Made by a program: the position numbers and the translations under genes
Assembly (NCBI RefSeq): GCF_028736115.1
Contig: NZ_CP117877.1
Span: 3,596,001-3,660,000 of the forward strand
Source: Mucilaginibacter sp. KACC 22063
GTDB lineage: Bacteria; Bacteroidota; Bacteroidia; Sphingobacteriales; Sphingobacteriaceae
Reading direction: 5' to 3'
Length of the DNA: 64,000 bases
Shown: positions 35,091 through 43,080 of the stretch, in pieces
Layout of the letters: each line of letters begins with the position of its first letter
Numbering within the stretch: the first letter of the stretch is position 1
The notes under the pieces: model-generated
What the model saw: the letters and a program-made list of their open reading frames with translations, nothing else
The model's database searches: none
What the model was told of the DNA's origin: nothing

Positions 35091-35484
35091 ACCTATTTCA
35101 ATGCACCATATCATAAGGATAATATTGCTGGTCTTGTAAGCTGCTATCGTCCAGACCTAATACAATTACCAATGCCCCGCTCTCCCATGACCAGTAACCC
35201 GCATAAGTATTATGTTTGTTTTTATGACTGTCGTACCAGCCTGCATCTGAATGGCCTTGATACCATTCTTTATCAAGGTATTGCTTTAGTCGTTCTACCG
35301 ATCGCTGTTTGTCTGTTTGAGCAAGCGTGATTACATCAACAAGTGCTTTGTAGGGAGTTTCAAACTTCACATCGCTACTTTGTTTACCCCAGTTATACCT
35401 TGAATTGATTAGAAAGTCAATGATATAATCATTGGGATCATCCTTTTTAACAAGTTCAACCAGTTTATCAAATTCACTTTGTTC
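35091..35484. repeat. 394-bp direct repeat, copy A
   Basis: Covers the 3' half of PoNi copy A and a few bases after it. It is almost identical (about 95 percent by eye) to 35853-36246. Identity stops abruptly at CTTTGTTC, after which the two genes differ. Confidence 0.9.
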
Positions 35485-35805
35485 TACCCGAAGAAGTATT
35501 GACAAACTAAGCGAGTCCAGTACCAAACGATAGGTTAACCCTTTATTAAATTTGAAAGATATATTCAGAAATTCTCTGAAATAGTTTAAAGTATCGCTGA
35601 TAGGTAAACCCGCAGAATAACCAGCTTTAATTTCATCAAGATAAAAATTTTGTAAAGAATATAAGCCATTTAATGCTCCTCGATCTTCTGTTCCTTTTTC
35701 CAATATTACTTTTCCCACTAAGGCTTCAAACTTTTTTATTCTTTCAGTTTGATAGTTAATATATTCTTCGAAATAATTTACATCTTTTAAATTGTCTCTT
35801 AACAT
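35098..35805 (-). CDS. PoNi-like immunity protein (DUF1911 family), copy A
   Basis: A 235-aa cytoplasmic protein. The C-terminal half has the pattern of the PoNe-immunity family (DUF1910/DUF1911): KHNTYAGYWSWESGALVIVL, then GLDDSSL and YYPYDMVH. Such proteins neutralise PD-(D/E)xK DNase toxins of the PoNe type. No PoNe nuclease is visible in this window; the upstream effector ends in a deaminase-like domain. The protein is therefore either an orphan immunity against other strains or a family member with another partner. Its last 120 residues are almost identical to copy B, while its first 110 are not. Confidence 0.78.
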   Translation of the reverse strand: MLRDNLKDVNYFEEYINYQTERIKKFEALVGKVILEKGTEDRGALNGLYSLQNFYLDEIKAGYSAGLPISDTLNYFREFLNISFKFNKGLTYRLVLDSLSLSILLRVEQSEFDKLVELVKKDDPNDYIIDFLINSRYNWGKQSSDVKFETPYKALVDVITLAQTDKQRSVERLKQYLDKEWYQGHSDAGWYDSHKNKHNTYAGYWSWESGALVIVLGLDDSSLQDQQYYPYDMVH

Positions 35806-35850
35806 ATGATTTGCTTATGCCTATTAGCATATGGGTGCCCATTATTCAAA

Positions 35851-36567
35851 CTACCTATTCCAATGCACCATATCATAAGGATAGTATTGCTGGTCTTTTA
35901 AGCTGCTATCGTCCAAGCCTAATACAATTACCAACGCCCCGCTCTCCCATGACCAGTAACCCGCATAAGTATTATGTTTGTTTTTATGACTGTCGTACCA
36001 GCCTGCATCTGAATGCCCTTTATACCATTCTTTGTCAAGGTATTGTTTTAATCGTTCTACCGATCGCTGTTTGTCTGTTTGAGCAAGGGTTATTACATCA
36101 ACAAGTGCTTTATAGGGCGTTTCAAACTTCACATCGCTACTTTGCTTACCCCAGTTATACCTTGAATTGATTAGAAAGTCAATGATATAATCATTGGGAT
36201 CATCCTTTTTAACAAGTTCAACAAGTTTATCAAATTCGCTTTGTTCAATTTTTAATAGGATCCCGATTGATAGCATCCATAACATTTGAACATAGAATGC
36301 GGTTGAATTGTATGTTAGCTCAAACCATTTAACAGACTCTTTAAAATCACCAATCAACTTTTCTATATCTTCTCCTTGTGAGTATTTCGCAATTAAGATA
36401 TTCCTTGAAAATAAGTCAAGTGTAGTACTACTGTTTATAAAACCCTGCTTAGGATCATCTAATCCTTCTATTCGTGTTATATAATTACGTTTTCTATCGG
36501 TTGTACTACCAACATAGTTATTGAAATACGCTTCGTCTTTAATTTTATCTCTAATTATATTTATCAT
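35851..36567 (-). CDS. PoNi-like immunity protein (DUF1911 family), copy B
   Basis: A 238-aa paralogue of copy A. The C-terminal part from EQSEFDKLVELVKKDDPND onward differs at only a few positions (for example WYKGHSD versus WYQGHSD). The N-terminal 115 residues share only a general helical pattern with copy A, beginning IRDKIKDEAYFNNYV where A has LRDNLKDVNYFEEYI. This is the signature of duplication followed by exchange or fast divergence of one half. It lies 37 bp downstream of the 362-aa gene and 45 bp upstream of copy A. Confidence 0.78.
   Translation of the reverse strand: MINIIRDKIKDEAYFNNYVGSTTDRKRNYITRIEGLDDPKQGFINSSTTLDLFSRNILIAKYSQGEDIEKLIGDFKESVKWFELTYNSTAFYVQMLWMLSIGILLKIEQSEFDKLVELVKKDDPNDYIIDFLINSRYNWGKQSSDVKFETPYKALVDVITLAQTDKQRSVERLKQYLDKEWYKGHSDAGWYDSHKNKHNTYAGYWSWESGALVIVLGLDDSSLKDQQYYPYDMVHWNR
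35853..36246. repeat. 394-bp direct repeat, copy B
   Basis: The second copy of the repeat at 35091-35484, in the same orientation, starting just after the stop of PoNi copy B and ending at TTTGTTC inside the gene. Differences are mostly third-position changes. Confidence 0.9.
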
Positions 36568-36604
36568 TTAGAATTTATTAAAAACCAAAGTATTCGAGCC
36601 TATT

Positions 36605-37693
36605 TTACTTAGAATACAGCTTAACTATATTTCCTAACCAACCAGGTGTATACTCATCAGATCTTTTATGCATGACAAAATCTTCTGCAAAAACCTGCTC
36701 GTCAATCCAGGTATTAAAAAATTCCAACTTGTCATCATAGCTAAACTGATAAACAGGGGCTGTTATTTGAGATAATACAATAGTTAATTGATACCATGCA
36801 CCCTCATTAGGCGACTTTTGATACATTACTTCACGCAGTTGACGTAATATGCTAACTATATCGTTCTTTTTTAACATTAAATACAGCTTCGTATTATCGT
36901 ATTTCTCATAATTAGCCGACGCAGATTTTTTGTAAAAAGCAACATTTGAAGATTGATTAGCTATTATATAACATTCTAATTTTAGTTCACTAAATTGCTC
37001 TTTTTGTAACAGGTCAAGAAAAAAAGAGTTGATGGGTTCTCTGAGTTTTATTTCCTCCTCTGTCAAGTTTGTCGTTTGTTTACGAAGTGGGATTTCTTTA
37101 GACGAGTTAAAAGAATCATTTGCAATTTTTATTGATAAAAGTTCAGTTGAATCGCTCTCTTTGGATCCATTATCTAAAAAAGCCAGCCAGAAAAGTTTGT
37201 TTTTTTGGGGATTAATGTTCTCTAAATCCTCGGCTCCACCATTAAATGCTAATGAAGCATAAAAGGACGAAGACCAGCTTTCCGGTTCGTCATTAAATTC
37301 GTCTATAGGATTTGAAGTTAAGCTGTCTTTAAGTATTTCATATCCTGCAAAAACGATTGATAATCCTGAATAAACGGATTCAAAATTATCTTCTCCCAAT
37401 CTGTTTTCAAGATAGGTATGCATTAAGTGAAGGTCTTTAAGAACTTCTTCCTTACTTTTAGCACCTGCTATAAATACTTTTAAAAGATCAACAAGATCGG
37501 CCATACGTTTTTCATCAATATGAATAGAATAGACCTGGTTAAACGTATTAATTGCGGTGTTAAGCACTAAAATAAACGCTTGTTTCTTATCCAATCCGGC
37601 AAGAAACTCATTTCTGCTAACCCTTGCAAAATGATGTATCGGGTTAGCCTCAATGATTGCTTTATAATGGTTGATTTTTTCTATAGGTATCAT
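36605..37693 (-). CDS. unknown cytoplasmic protein, candidate immunity to the deaminase-type effector
   Basis: A 362-aa soluble protein starting 6 bp after the effector gene at 37700, the position expected for its cognate immunity. The first 130 residues are helical (KKQAFILVLNTAINTFNQVY, KSKEEVLKDLHLMHTYLENR) in a way reminiscent of Imm5-type proteins, but I cannot confirm that family. The middle is Ser/Asn-rich. The C-terminal 100 residues form a second helical part (VYQFSYDDKLEFFNTWIDEQ). There is no signal peptide, which fits a toxin acting in the cytoplasm. Confidence 0.6.
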   Translation of the reverse strand: MIPIEKINHYKAIIEANPIHHFARVSRNEFLAGLDKKQAFILVLNTAINTFNQVYSIHIDEKRMADLVDLLKVFIAGAKSKEEVLKDLHLMHTYLENRLGEDNFESVYSGLSIVFAGYEILKDSLTSNPIDEFNDEPESWSSSFYASLAFNGGAEDLENINPQKNKLFWLAFLDNGSKESDSTELLSIKIANDSFNSSKEIPLRKQTTNLTEEEIKLREPINSFFLDLLQKEQFSELKLECYIIANQSSNVAFYKKSASANYEKYDNTKLYLMLKKNDIVSILRQLREVMYQKSPNEGAWYQLTIVLSQITAPVYQFSYDDKLEFFNTWIDEQVFAEDFVMHKRSDEYTPGWLGNIVKLYSK

Positions 37694-37699
37694 TTAATT

Positions 37700-39142
37700 T
37701 TATTTTGGAATAAATTCTACTGTGCCATCAGGATTAAAAATACGTGTGCCTTCTGGATCACTAACAATTACTTCTTTGCCGGTAGCAATAGCTTGTTTTT
37801 GGGCAAAGGATTGGCAATCTACACACATTGGTCTTGACACTCCTACAGGTTCATTAGGACTATTAACAAGAACCTTTTTCTCTGCATGCGAACTATTATA
37901 CTTACCATCAAATCCACCTTGTTTAATCTGATCCATTGCCCCTGCTTTTTTAGGAGAATGACCGATTTCATCAGAATAAGATTTAACTTTTTTAGGAGGT
38001 ACATCTGTATATCCACCAGGTGATTCTTTCCAACCACTGACAGCTTTAATACCATCAGTAGCAACCGTTTTAGATTCAAAATTTTTTCCAAGCTGGTTGT
38101 ACTCATCTATAGCCCTGTCTCTAGCAGTTTGTGATTCAGAAATTTTACCTTCAAGGTTACCCTCTTCATATGCCTTACCATCTTCACCTGGTTTAACTGC
38201 TTCGGGTTCATTTGCAGGTTTTGGTGCTTGAGCATCTGGTTCGTCTTTTGTCTTTCCTTCATCCTCTTTTGCAGGCTCTTCTTTTGGCTGAGGTTCTTTA
38301 ACCGGTGTTTTAAGGTGCAAAAAGTATAACAATAATAAAGCATCGGTTGGTTGTGCCTGCCCTGTAGCTATTCTTTTAATACTTCCTGCTTCGGGTATTG
38401 CTCCTTCGCCAAAGCTTTGTGCCGCATCACTTGCTGTATTGGCTCTTCCGGTTGCCCAGTCGTTGGAGGCCTGGTTTGCCCCAAATACACCTCTTACGGC
38501 TAAACCAATACCCGTAAAAGAACCTGCTATATTTGCCCATATACTACCTAATGTAGGCACTGCAATAGTTGCAGCACCGGCAAATAACGCGCCTATTGTA
38601 CCAATGAGTGCGCCGCCCAGCGCTCCTTCTACTACGGTTGTGCCAAAGTTACCAACACCAACCAATAATGCCTGCCACCAGTTTTTAACGTTAGGTGCCT
38701 GCCTTATTTCGGCCCCAAAAATAGGGCATTTCATTACACTGCCTGTAGTCAGCGTTTTTTGGCCGCCTATTACCAGGTTATTTTTTTCAACAGTCCATGT
38801 GCGGATCAATGCTGCTTTTTGCCCGCATACAAGTGCGCCTGCAATTGAGCCCACTGCGGCACCGGCTGCGCCGGCAATAGCACCCGCCACTACAATGGCA
38901 CCCAATGCTGCACCGCCTGTGGCTACTATTGCTACGGTTACTATTGCTGCAATGGCTGCCATTATCAGCATCATCCATTTACAAACAAAATCGCCTACAG
39001 AAGCAGTAGCGGTATCTGTCTTTAACAAATACTTTTTACCATCCTTCTGTTTAACCGTAAGTTGGACACTTTGCATACGCGCAGGCATAATGCCTTGCGT
39101 ACACATCCAGTAGTCTTCTTCCGTTGCTATCTTTTGTCCCAT
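37700..39142 (-). CDS. T6SS effector: PAAR-like N terminus, membrane segments, C-terminal deaminase-like toxin
   Basis: A 480-aa protein. Residues 1-150 look like the Bacteroidota PAAR-like (DUF4280-type) spike tip with a hydrophobic Ala/Gly-rich insert near 55-105 (WMMLIMAAIAAIVTVAIVAT). It resumes with GQKTLTTGSVMKCPIFGAEI. A second Gly/Ala-rich hydrophobic stretch lies at about 155-215, then a Pro/Glu/Lys linker. The C-terminal 65 residues hold HAE at 419-421 and PMCVDC with Cys440 and Cys443, the zinc-binding HxE...PxxCxxC arrangement of toxin deaminases. The target (DNA, RNA or nucleotides) is unknown. Confidence 0.8.
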   Translation of the reverse strand: MGQKIATEEDYWMCTQGIMPARMQSVQLTVKQKDGKKYLLKTDTATASVGDFVCKWMMLIMAAIAAIVTVAIVATGGAALGAIVVAGAIAGAAGAAVGSIAGALVCGQKAALIRTWTVEKNNLVIGGQKTLTTGSVMKCPIFGAEIRQAPNVKNWWQALLVGVGNFGTTVVEGALGGALIGTIGALFAGAATIAVPTLGSIWANIAGSFTGIGLAVRGVFGANQASNDWATGRANTASDAAQSFGEGAIPEAGSIKRIATGQAQPTDALLLLYFLHLKTPVKEPQPKEEPAKEDEGKTKDEPDAQAPKPANEPEAVKPGEDGKAYEEGNLEGKISESQTARDRAIDEYNQLGKNFESKTVATDGIKAVSGWKESPGGYTDVPPKKVKSYSDEIGHSPKKAGAMDQIKQGGFDGKYNSSHAEKKVLVNSPNEPVGVSRPMCVDCQSFAQKQAIATGKEVIVSDPEGTRIFNPDGTVEFIPK

Positions 39143-39150
39143 AACTACAT

Positions 39151-40104
39151 CTAATCAACAAAAAACGATCTGGCAGGGGTACTATTAACGTGTGGTTCTT
39201 TGTGTGTGTTATTTGGTTCTCGCGCTGTTTTATCAGCATTTTCAAAACTATCAGCTAATATTATAAATTCTACTTTTGAATGTAACAGCTGCGGATGTGC
39301 TATCTCTTCTTTAATAACTGTCCCCTTTAATATTTTACCTGTAGCATTATCCAATAGGTAGTTTGCAGTTTCTGCAAAGGCAGGCTTTAAATCAGTGGCT
39401 GTTGTAATAGGAAAACTTCCGTAAGCTTTAGTTAACCAGGTACTATCAATGCGGTGTACAGGCGTACCTGTACTGTTTAAGCTGAGGCTGTGATTATCAG
39501 GAGCATCTATTTGCGACAGCTGATAGCGCCAGTCTACCTCTGCCTGCATAAACAAGCTTTTCTTAATTGCAGAAGAATTGCCATTTATGTTTCTTCCCCA
39601 GAACTGATAGAAATATATTTCAAAAAACTCATTATTTCTAACTGCTTCTAATATCTTATCGTCACTCGCAAATATTTCCTCATTTAAGTTAATGAGGCCA
39701 TTAATGCTCGGATATTTATCCTGAATAGCCTGCATTTCGGCTTTCACCTGTTGCCATTTCCTTTTGATAACATCCAGATTCAGCAGCTTTATTAAGGTTC
39801 CTTTTTTGTCTACAAAGAAATTCAGCTCATTATACATTTTCTTAAATGCATTATTTAACAAGCTTAGTTCCCTGATATTTTCATTGTTAGTATTAGTTAG
39901 CACATTATCTAATGTCAACAACTCAATGTGGTAGTAATTTTCTGTAATGTCTATCACTCTTATATCCCAACGGCATTCATTACTGGTATCTATTACCAGG
40001 CTACCCATAGTAATGGCCGAATGTTGTAATACCCTGTACCGCTCGGTAAACTTGCTCTTTATGCTGAGCTGTTTTTCGTTCTCGCCGTTAAAAATATTGA
40101 ACAT
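39151..40104 (-). CDS. unknown protein between VgrG and PAAR, candidate effector adaptor/chaperone
   Basis: A 317-aa soluble protein without signal peptide. It begins with a beta-rich part (SKFTERYRVLQHSAITMG, ECRWDIRVIDITENYYHIEL), continues with helices (NNAFKKMYNELNFFVDKKGT) and ends in a charged low-complexity tail. Its 11-bp and 8-bp spacing to VgrG-2 and to the PAAR-like effector puts it where T6SS adaptor chaperones (DUF1795, DUF2169, DUF4123 types in Proteobacteria) are found. It does not look like any of these. The role is inferred from position. Confidence 0.65.
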   Translation of the reverse strand: MFNIFNGENEKQLSIKSKFTERYRVLQHSAITMGSLVIDTSNECRWDIRVIDITENYYHIELLTLDNVLTNTNNENIRELSLLNNAFKKMYNELNFFVDKKGTLIKLLNLDVIKRKWQQVKAEMQAIQDKYPSINGLINLNEEIFASDDKILEAVRNNEFFEIYFYQFWGRNINGNSSAIKKSLFMQAEVDWRYQLSQIDAPDNHSLSLNSTGTPVHRIDSTWLTKAYGSFPITTATDLKPAFAETANYLLDNATGKILKGTVIKEEIAHPQLLHSKVEFIILADSFENADKTAREPNNTHKEPHVNSTPARSFFVD

Positions 40105-40115
40105 AGCTTTAAAGT

Positions 40116-41855
40116 TTAGTTGATAAATACATTACCGCCATCAAGTTTGCTTTCTCCCTTAATATGATTATTTGCGGCTTCCACATTAAATATTTTACCC
40201 TTAATGCTAATGGTACCGTCTGTATTGAGGGTTATAGAACTATCCCCTGTTTCGATAACTATTGTAGTTTTTGATTTAAGTGTGATAGACCCATCCTTAT
40301 TTTTTATCGTAATTAAGTTATCCCCTGTTTGGTGTGATATGGTTTGTGCTGCTGTAGCCTGAATAGCCCCTTGCTGCTCATGTACATTAACAATATTAGC
40401 ACCAGATGTAGCAAGGCTTAGCGCATGTGCACCATCATCAAAAGTGAGGTGGCTCCCCTTTCGTGATGTCATGCCTTTGATGTTACTATTGGTAAAACCT
40501 CCGCTATCTACATTATTGCTATGGTAAACGCTACCCATTACCACAGGGCGCGCAATGTTACCTTCTTCAAAAGCAATGATCACCTGGTCGCCAACCTCGG
40601 GCACTACCAGAAAGCCCCGGTTTTTACCGGTATCACCACTGCCGGCATTAGGGCTTACTACTCTTAGCCACTCAGTAGGATCATTACAGGTACACTGCCA
40701 TTTAAACTGTACCTTTATCCTGCCCTGCTTTTTAGGGTCGTCATTTTCAAGCACAGTGGCTAACTGCATATCGGGCAAGGGTTTTTCGGCATTGCGCACA
40801 GCTAACTTCTCACTGTCGGCAGATACACCTTCAAAAGTATTTTGATAGTGACCCACACCGTCTAACTGGTGGTAAACGGCTGTTACCAGAAATTTCCCAA
40901 AATCCTGCACTTCAAAACCGGTATCTGCACGCATACTGGTACTAATACTTACGATACTGCCCAGTTTAACCTGCGGGTTATCGCCGTTGCCCATAATATT
41001 CAGCAATTCAGATACAATGGCCTTATGCTCATCATTAACAAAGGTGTCTATCTCCTTTTGATTATTTACGCGTACGTCCAAAGGTTCGTTATACTGCTTG
41101 CTATAGACCTGGTTTGATGCCGATATCGCATGCGACAGATCTGGGTTACTTCCGCTTGCATCGGCAGGCTGAGCCACCAGCAGTTGGTCTTGAGGAGAAT
41201 GGTAAGAGAATTTTTTATACTTAAGCGGGGCTATCTGCATGCCATATTGCAGACTGTGCAAATCTCGGCCATATACAAGGGCAACCTCATCCAGCTTTGA
41301 TGGTTTACCGAAGTTTAGTTTTACACCGTCATAATAAAACCATTCGTGGTACTCGGCCGAAAGGCGATTAATAAAATCAAAGTCACTTTCGCGATATTGG
41401 ATAATATAATCTATCGGTGAAGTGTATGATGGATTGATATTAAAACTCAGGTCATTACTTGGGGTATCGGCAGTTGCCTGCTGAATGATCGTTTTCAGGT
41501 CTTTATTCAAATATGATCCCAAATCTGGCCCACGGTCTATGAGTATGGTCGGGCTATAACCGCTAATTACGATATCCCCTTGAAAACCATGACTTTGCGC
41601 TATTTCTACGCGGGTGATCTTTCCCACAAACTGATGTTCAGTTTCTTCCCCTCTGCCAAATTGAACAGTGAGATTTTTGCCAATAAATTCTTTGGATTTC
41701 TCAATGGTTACTTTATTGGTATTCTCGATCTGATCGTGATTAAACCGAAGCTGAAACGTTTGATGTTCATTAAAACGCTGTTCCAGGTTAAATGAAGAGA
41801 AATGCAAAATAGGTGTACCCTCAATGCTGATATCTATTTTAATCTTTGTTTCCAT
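40116..41855 (-). CDS. vgrG: VgrG spike protein 2 (TssI)
   Basis: A 579-aa VgrG. The gp27-like part starts EGTPILHFSSFNLEQRFNEH, with QYRESDFDFINRLSAEYHEW in the same place as VgrG-1. The gp5 OB part begins LPDMQLATVLENDDPKKQGR, includes EEGNIARPVVMGSVYH, and ends in a shorter beta-needle (SITLNTDGTISIKGKIFNVE). The two VgrGs are highly similar in the first 450 residues and differ in the needle, as expected when each carries its own cargo. Downstream are the putative adaptor and the PAAR-like deaminase effector. Confidence 0.93.
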   Translation of the reverse strand: METKIKIDISIEGTPILHFSSFNLEQRFNEHQTFQLRFNHDQIENTNKVTIEKSKEFIGKNLTVQFGRGEETEHQFVGKITRVEIAQSHGFQGDIVISGYSPTILIDRGPDLGSYLNKDLKTIIQQATADTPSNDLSFNINPSYTSPIDYIIQYRESDFDFINRLSAEYHEWFYYDGVKLNFGKPSKLDEVALVYGRDLHSLQYGMQIAPLKYKKFSYHSPQDQLLVAQPADASGSNPDLSHAISASNQVYSKQYNEPLDVRVNNQKEIDTFVNDEHKAIVSELLNIMGNGDNPQVKLGSIVSISTSMRADTGFEVQDFGKFLVTAVYHQLDGVGHYQNTFEGVSADSEKLAVRNAEKPLPDMQLATVLENDDPKKQGRIKVQFKWQCTCNDPTEWLRVVSPNAGSGDTGKNRGFLVVPEVGDQVIIAFEEGNIARPVVMGSVYHSNNVDSGGFTNSNIKGMTSRKGSHLTFDDGAHALSLATSGANIVNVHEQQGAIQATAAQTISHQTGDNLITIKNKDGSITLKSKTTIVIETGDSSITLNTDGTISIKGKIFNVEAANNHIKGESKLDGGNVFIN

Positions 41856-41870
41856 AATTAAATGTTTAGG

Positions 41871-42467
41871 TTAGCCCTTTAATGGCCAGGGCCTGTAATA
41901 ACTTATAACTTTGTAGCTTCCTTTTATTTTACCGAATACAAAGCCAAAAGAAGTTTCCTGCCCATTGTCTTGCGTGTATTGCTTTGTTAGCTCATACAAA
42001 GTGCTTCCCTTATCGGTTAGGGGTATTAATGTCTTATAATAATCTTCGGTTGTGGTTTTATCTATTTCAGAAAGATCATCCTCTTTACTGACAGGAATAA
42101 GCCTTATGGCATCTTTGGTAAAAATATCCTGGTAATAACTATCAAATTCTGCTGAATTAATTAAACCTGTTTTAGGATCTATGTGGCTATTTTTCAGATC
42201 CTCGTTTGACCATTGCGGATTAGTTTGCAACGGAAAGTAGAACATCGCTTTCAAAATGGTTTTATTATTTGCTTTAACCGCACGTTTAAAGCCAGCCAAA
42301 AACGACCGGAACAATTGCTCATCCGTCGTTTTTACCCTTTCACTATTTACAACAGCAGACTTATGCACAGGCGCATTGGTAGCTTTCGCAGGTTCGTTAT
42401 TACACCCGCAAATAATCTGCAGCATTAGTGCTGTTGCAAAAAGATATATATGTTTTTTAAATTGCAT
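41871..42467 (-). CDS. lipoprotein, candidate immunity to the muramidase effector (copy 1)
   Basis: A 198-aa protein with an SPII signal (HIYLFATALMLQIICGC, lipobox IICGC). The mature part has the motif DEQLFRSFLAGFKRAVK shared with the next gene. It lies second behind the lysozyme-type effector. A periplasm-facing lipoprotein is the usual form of immunity against a peptidoglycan-cleaving toxin. No named family was recognised. The two paralogues share signal, motif and length but little else, so they are old duplicates. Confidence 0.65.
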   Translation of the reverse strand: MQFKKHIYLFATALMLQIICGCNNEPAKATNAPVHKSAVVNSERVKTTDEQLFRSFLAGFKRAVKANNKTILKAMFYFPLQTNPQWSNEDLKNSHIDPKTGLINSAEFDSYYQDIFTKDAIRLIPVSKEDDLSEIDKTTTEDYYKTLIPLTDKGSTLYELTKQYTQDNGQETSFGFVFGKIKGSYKVISYYRPWPLKG

Positions 42468-42486
42468 GGCTATTTAACTACTAATG

Positions 42487-43077
42487 CTAATGTCCGTTTA
42501 CGTTTCCGTCGCACTCAATCCAAATCAGTTTATATAATCCTTTTACTTTTCCAAAGTATAAACTTTTATTACCGCCTGTTTTTCCCCGGGCATAAACTAC
42601 ATTGTACTCATAAATGGATGTTTTATGATCTGCAATATTTTCCAGCGGAAGCCCTTTGCTATCATTCTTGCTTTCATACAAGTAAAGGCTATCTGCCGGC
42701 ATATCTGCTAACCATGATGTTTCATCATCAAACACCTGTTTATTTAGCTTACCAAACGCGGCAGGCATTATTCCTATGGTGTCGGTAGAGCGTGTTTCGC
42801 CTTCAGTTGGCAAGTAACATGGATGCAGATTGTGTATTGGAAAACAGGTAAGTTTATTGATAGTACCTGTATCCTTATTTTTAATAGCTCTTTTAAAATC
42901 ATTTAAAAACGACCGGAATAACTGTTCATCTCTTAAACCGGCTGTAGTTTCACGGGATTTTTTTACATCTGCATCATTAATTTTAGCAGTAATACTTTTG
43001 TCATGTTTACTTTCGCACCCATTGTTACCCAGCATTATTGCCGTGGCAAAAAGATATATGTGTGCGTTTAACTGCAT
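42487..43077 (-). CDS. lipoprotein, candidate immunity to the muramidase effector (copy 2)
   Basis: A 196-aa protein with an SPII signal (HIYLFATAIMLGNNGC). It is paralogous to the gene at 41871: both contain the block DEQLFRSFLxxFKRA and end with a GLYK(L/V)I..(E/Y) strand. It starts 3 bp after the stop codon of the muramidase gene, so it is the prime candidate for the cognate immunity. The mature parts are divergent between the two copies, suggesting different toxin specificities. Confidence 0.65.
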   Translation of the reverse strand: MQLNAHIYLFATAIMLGNNGCESKHDKSITAKINDADVKKSRETTAGLRDEQLFRSFLNDFKRAIKNKDTGTINKLTCFPIHNLHPCYLPTEGETRSTDTIGIMPAAFGKLNKQVFDDETSWLADMPADSLYLYESKNDSKGLPLENIADHKTSIYEYNVVYARGKTGGNKSLYFGKVKGLYKLIWIECDGNVNGH

Positions 43078-43080
43078 AAT

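Noticed and set aside
35091..36246. Insertion sequence or transposon as the cause of the 394-bp repeat
   Set aside because: The repeat lies inside coding sequence, has no terminal inverted repeats, and there is no transposase.
38439..39113. 224-aa plus-strand open frame opposite the PAAR-like effector
   Set aside because: It is an Ala/Pro/Thr-rich shadow of the Ala/Gly-rich coding strand, with no start context or homology pattern.
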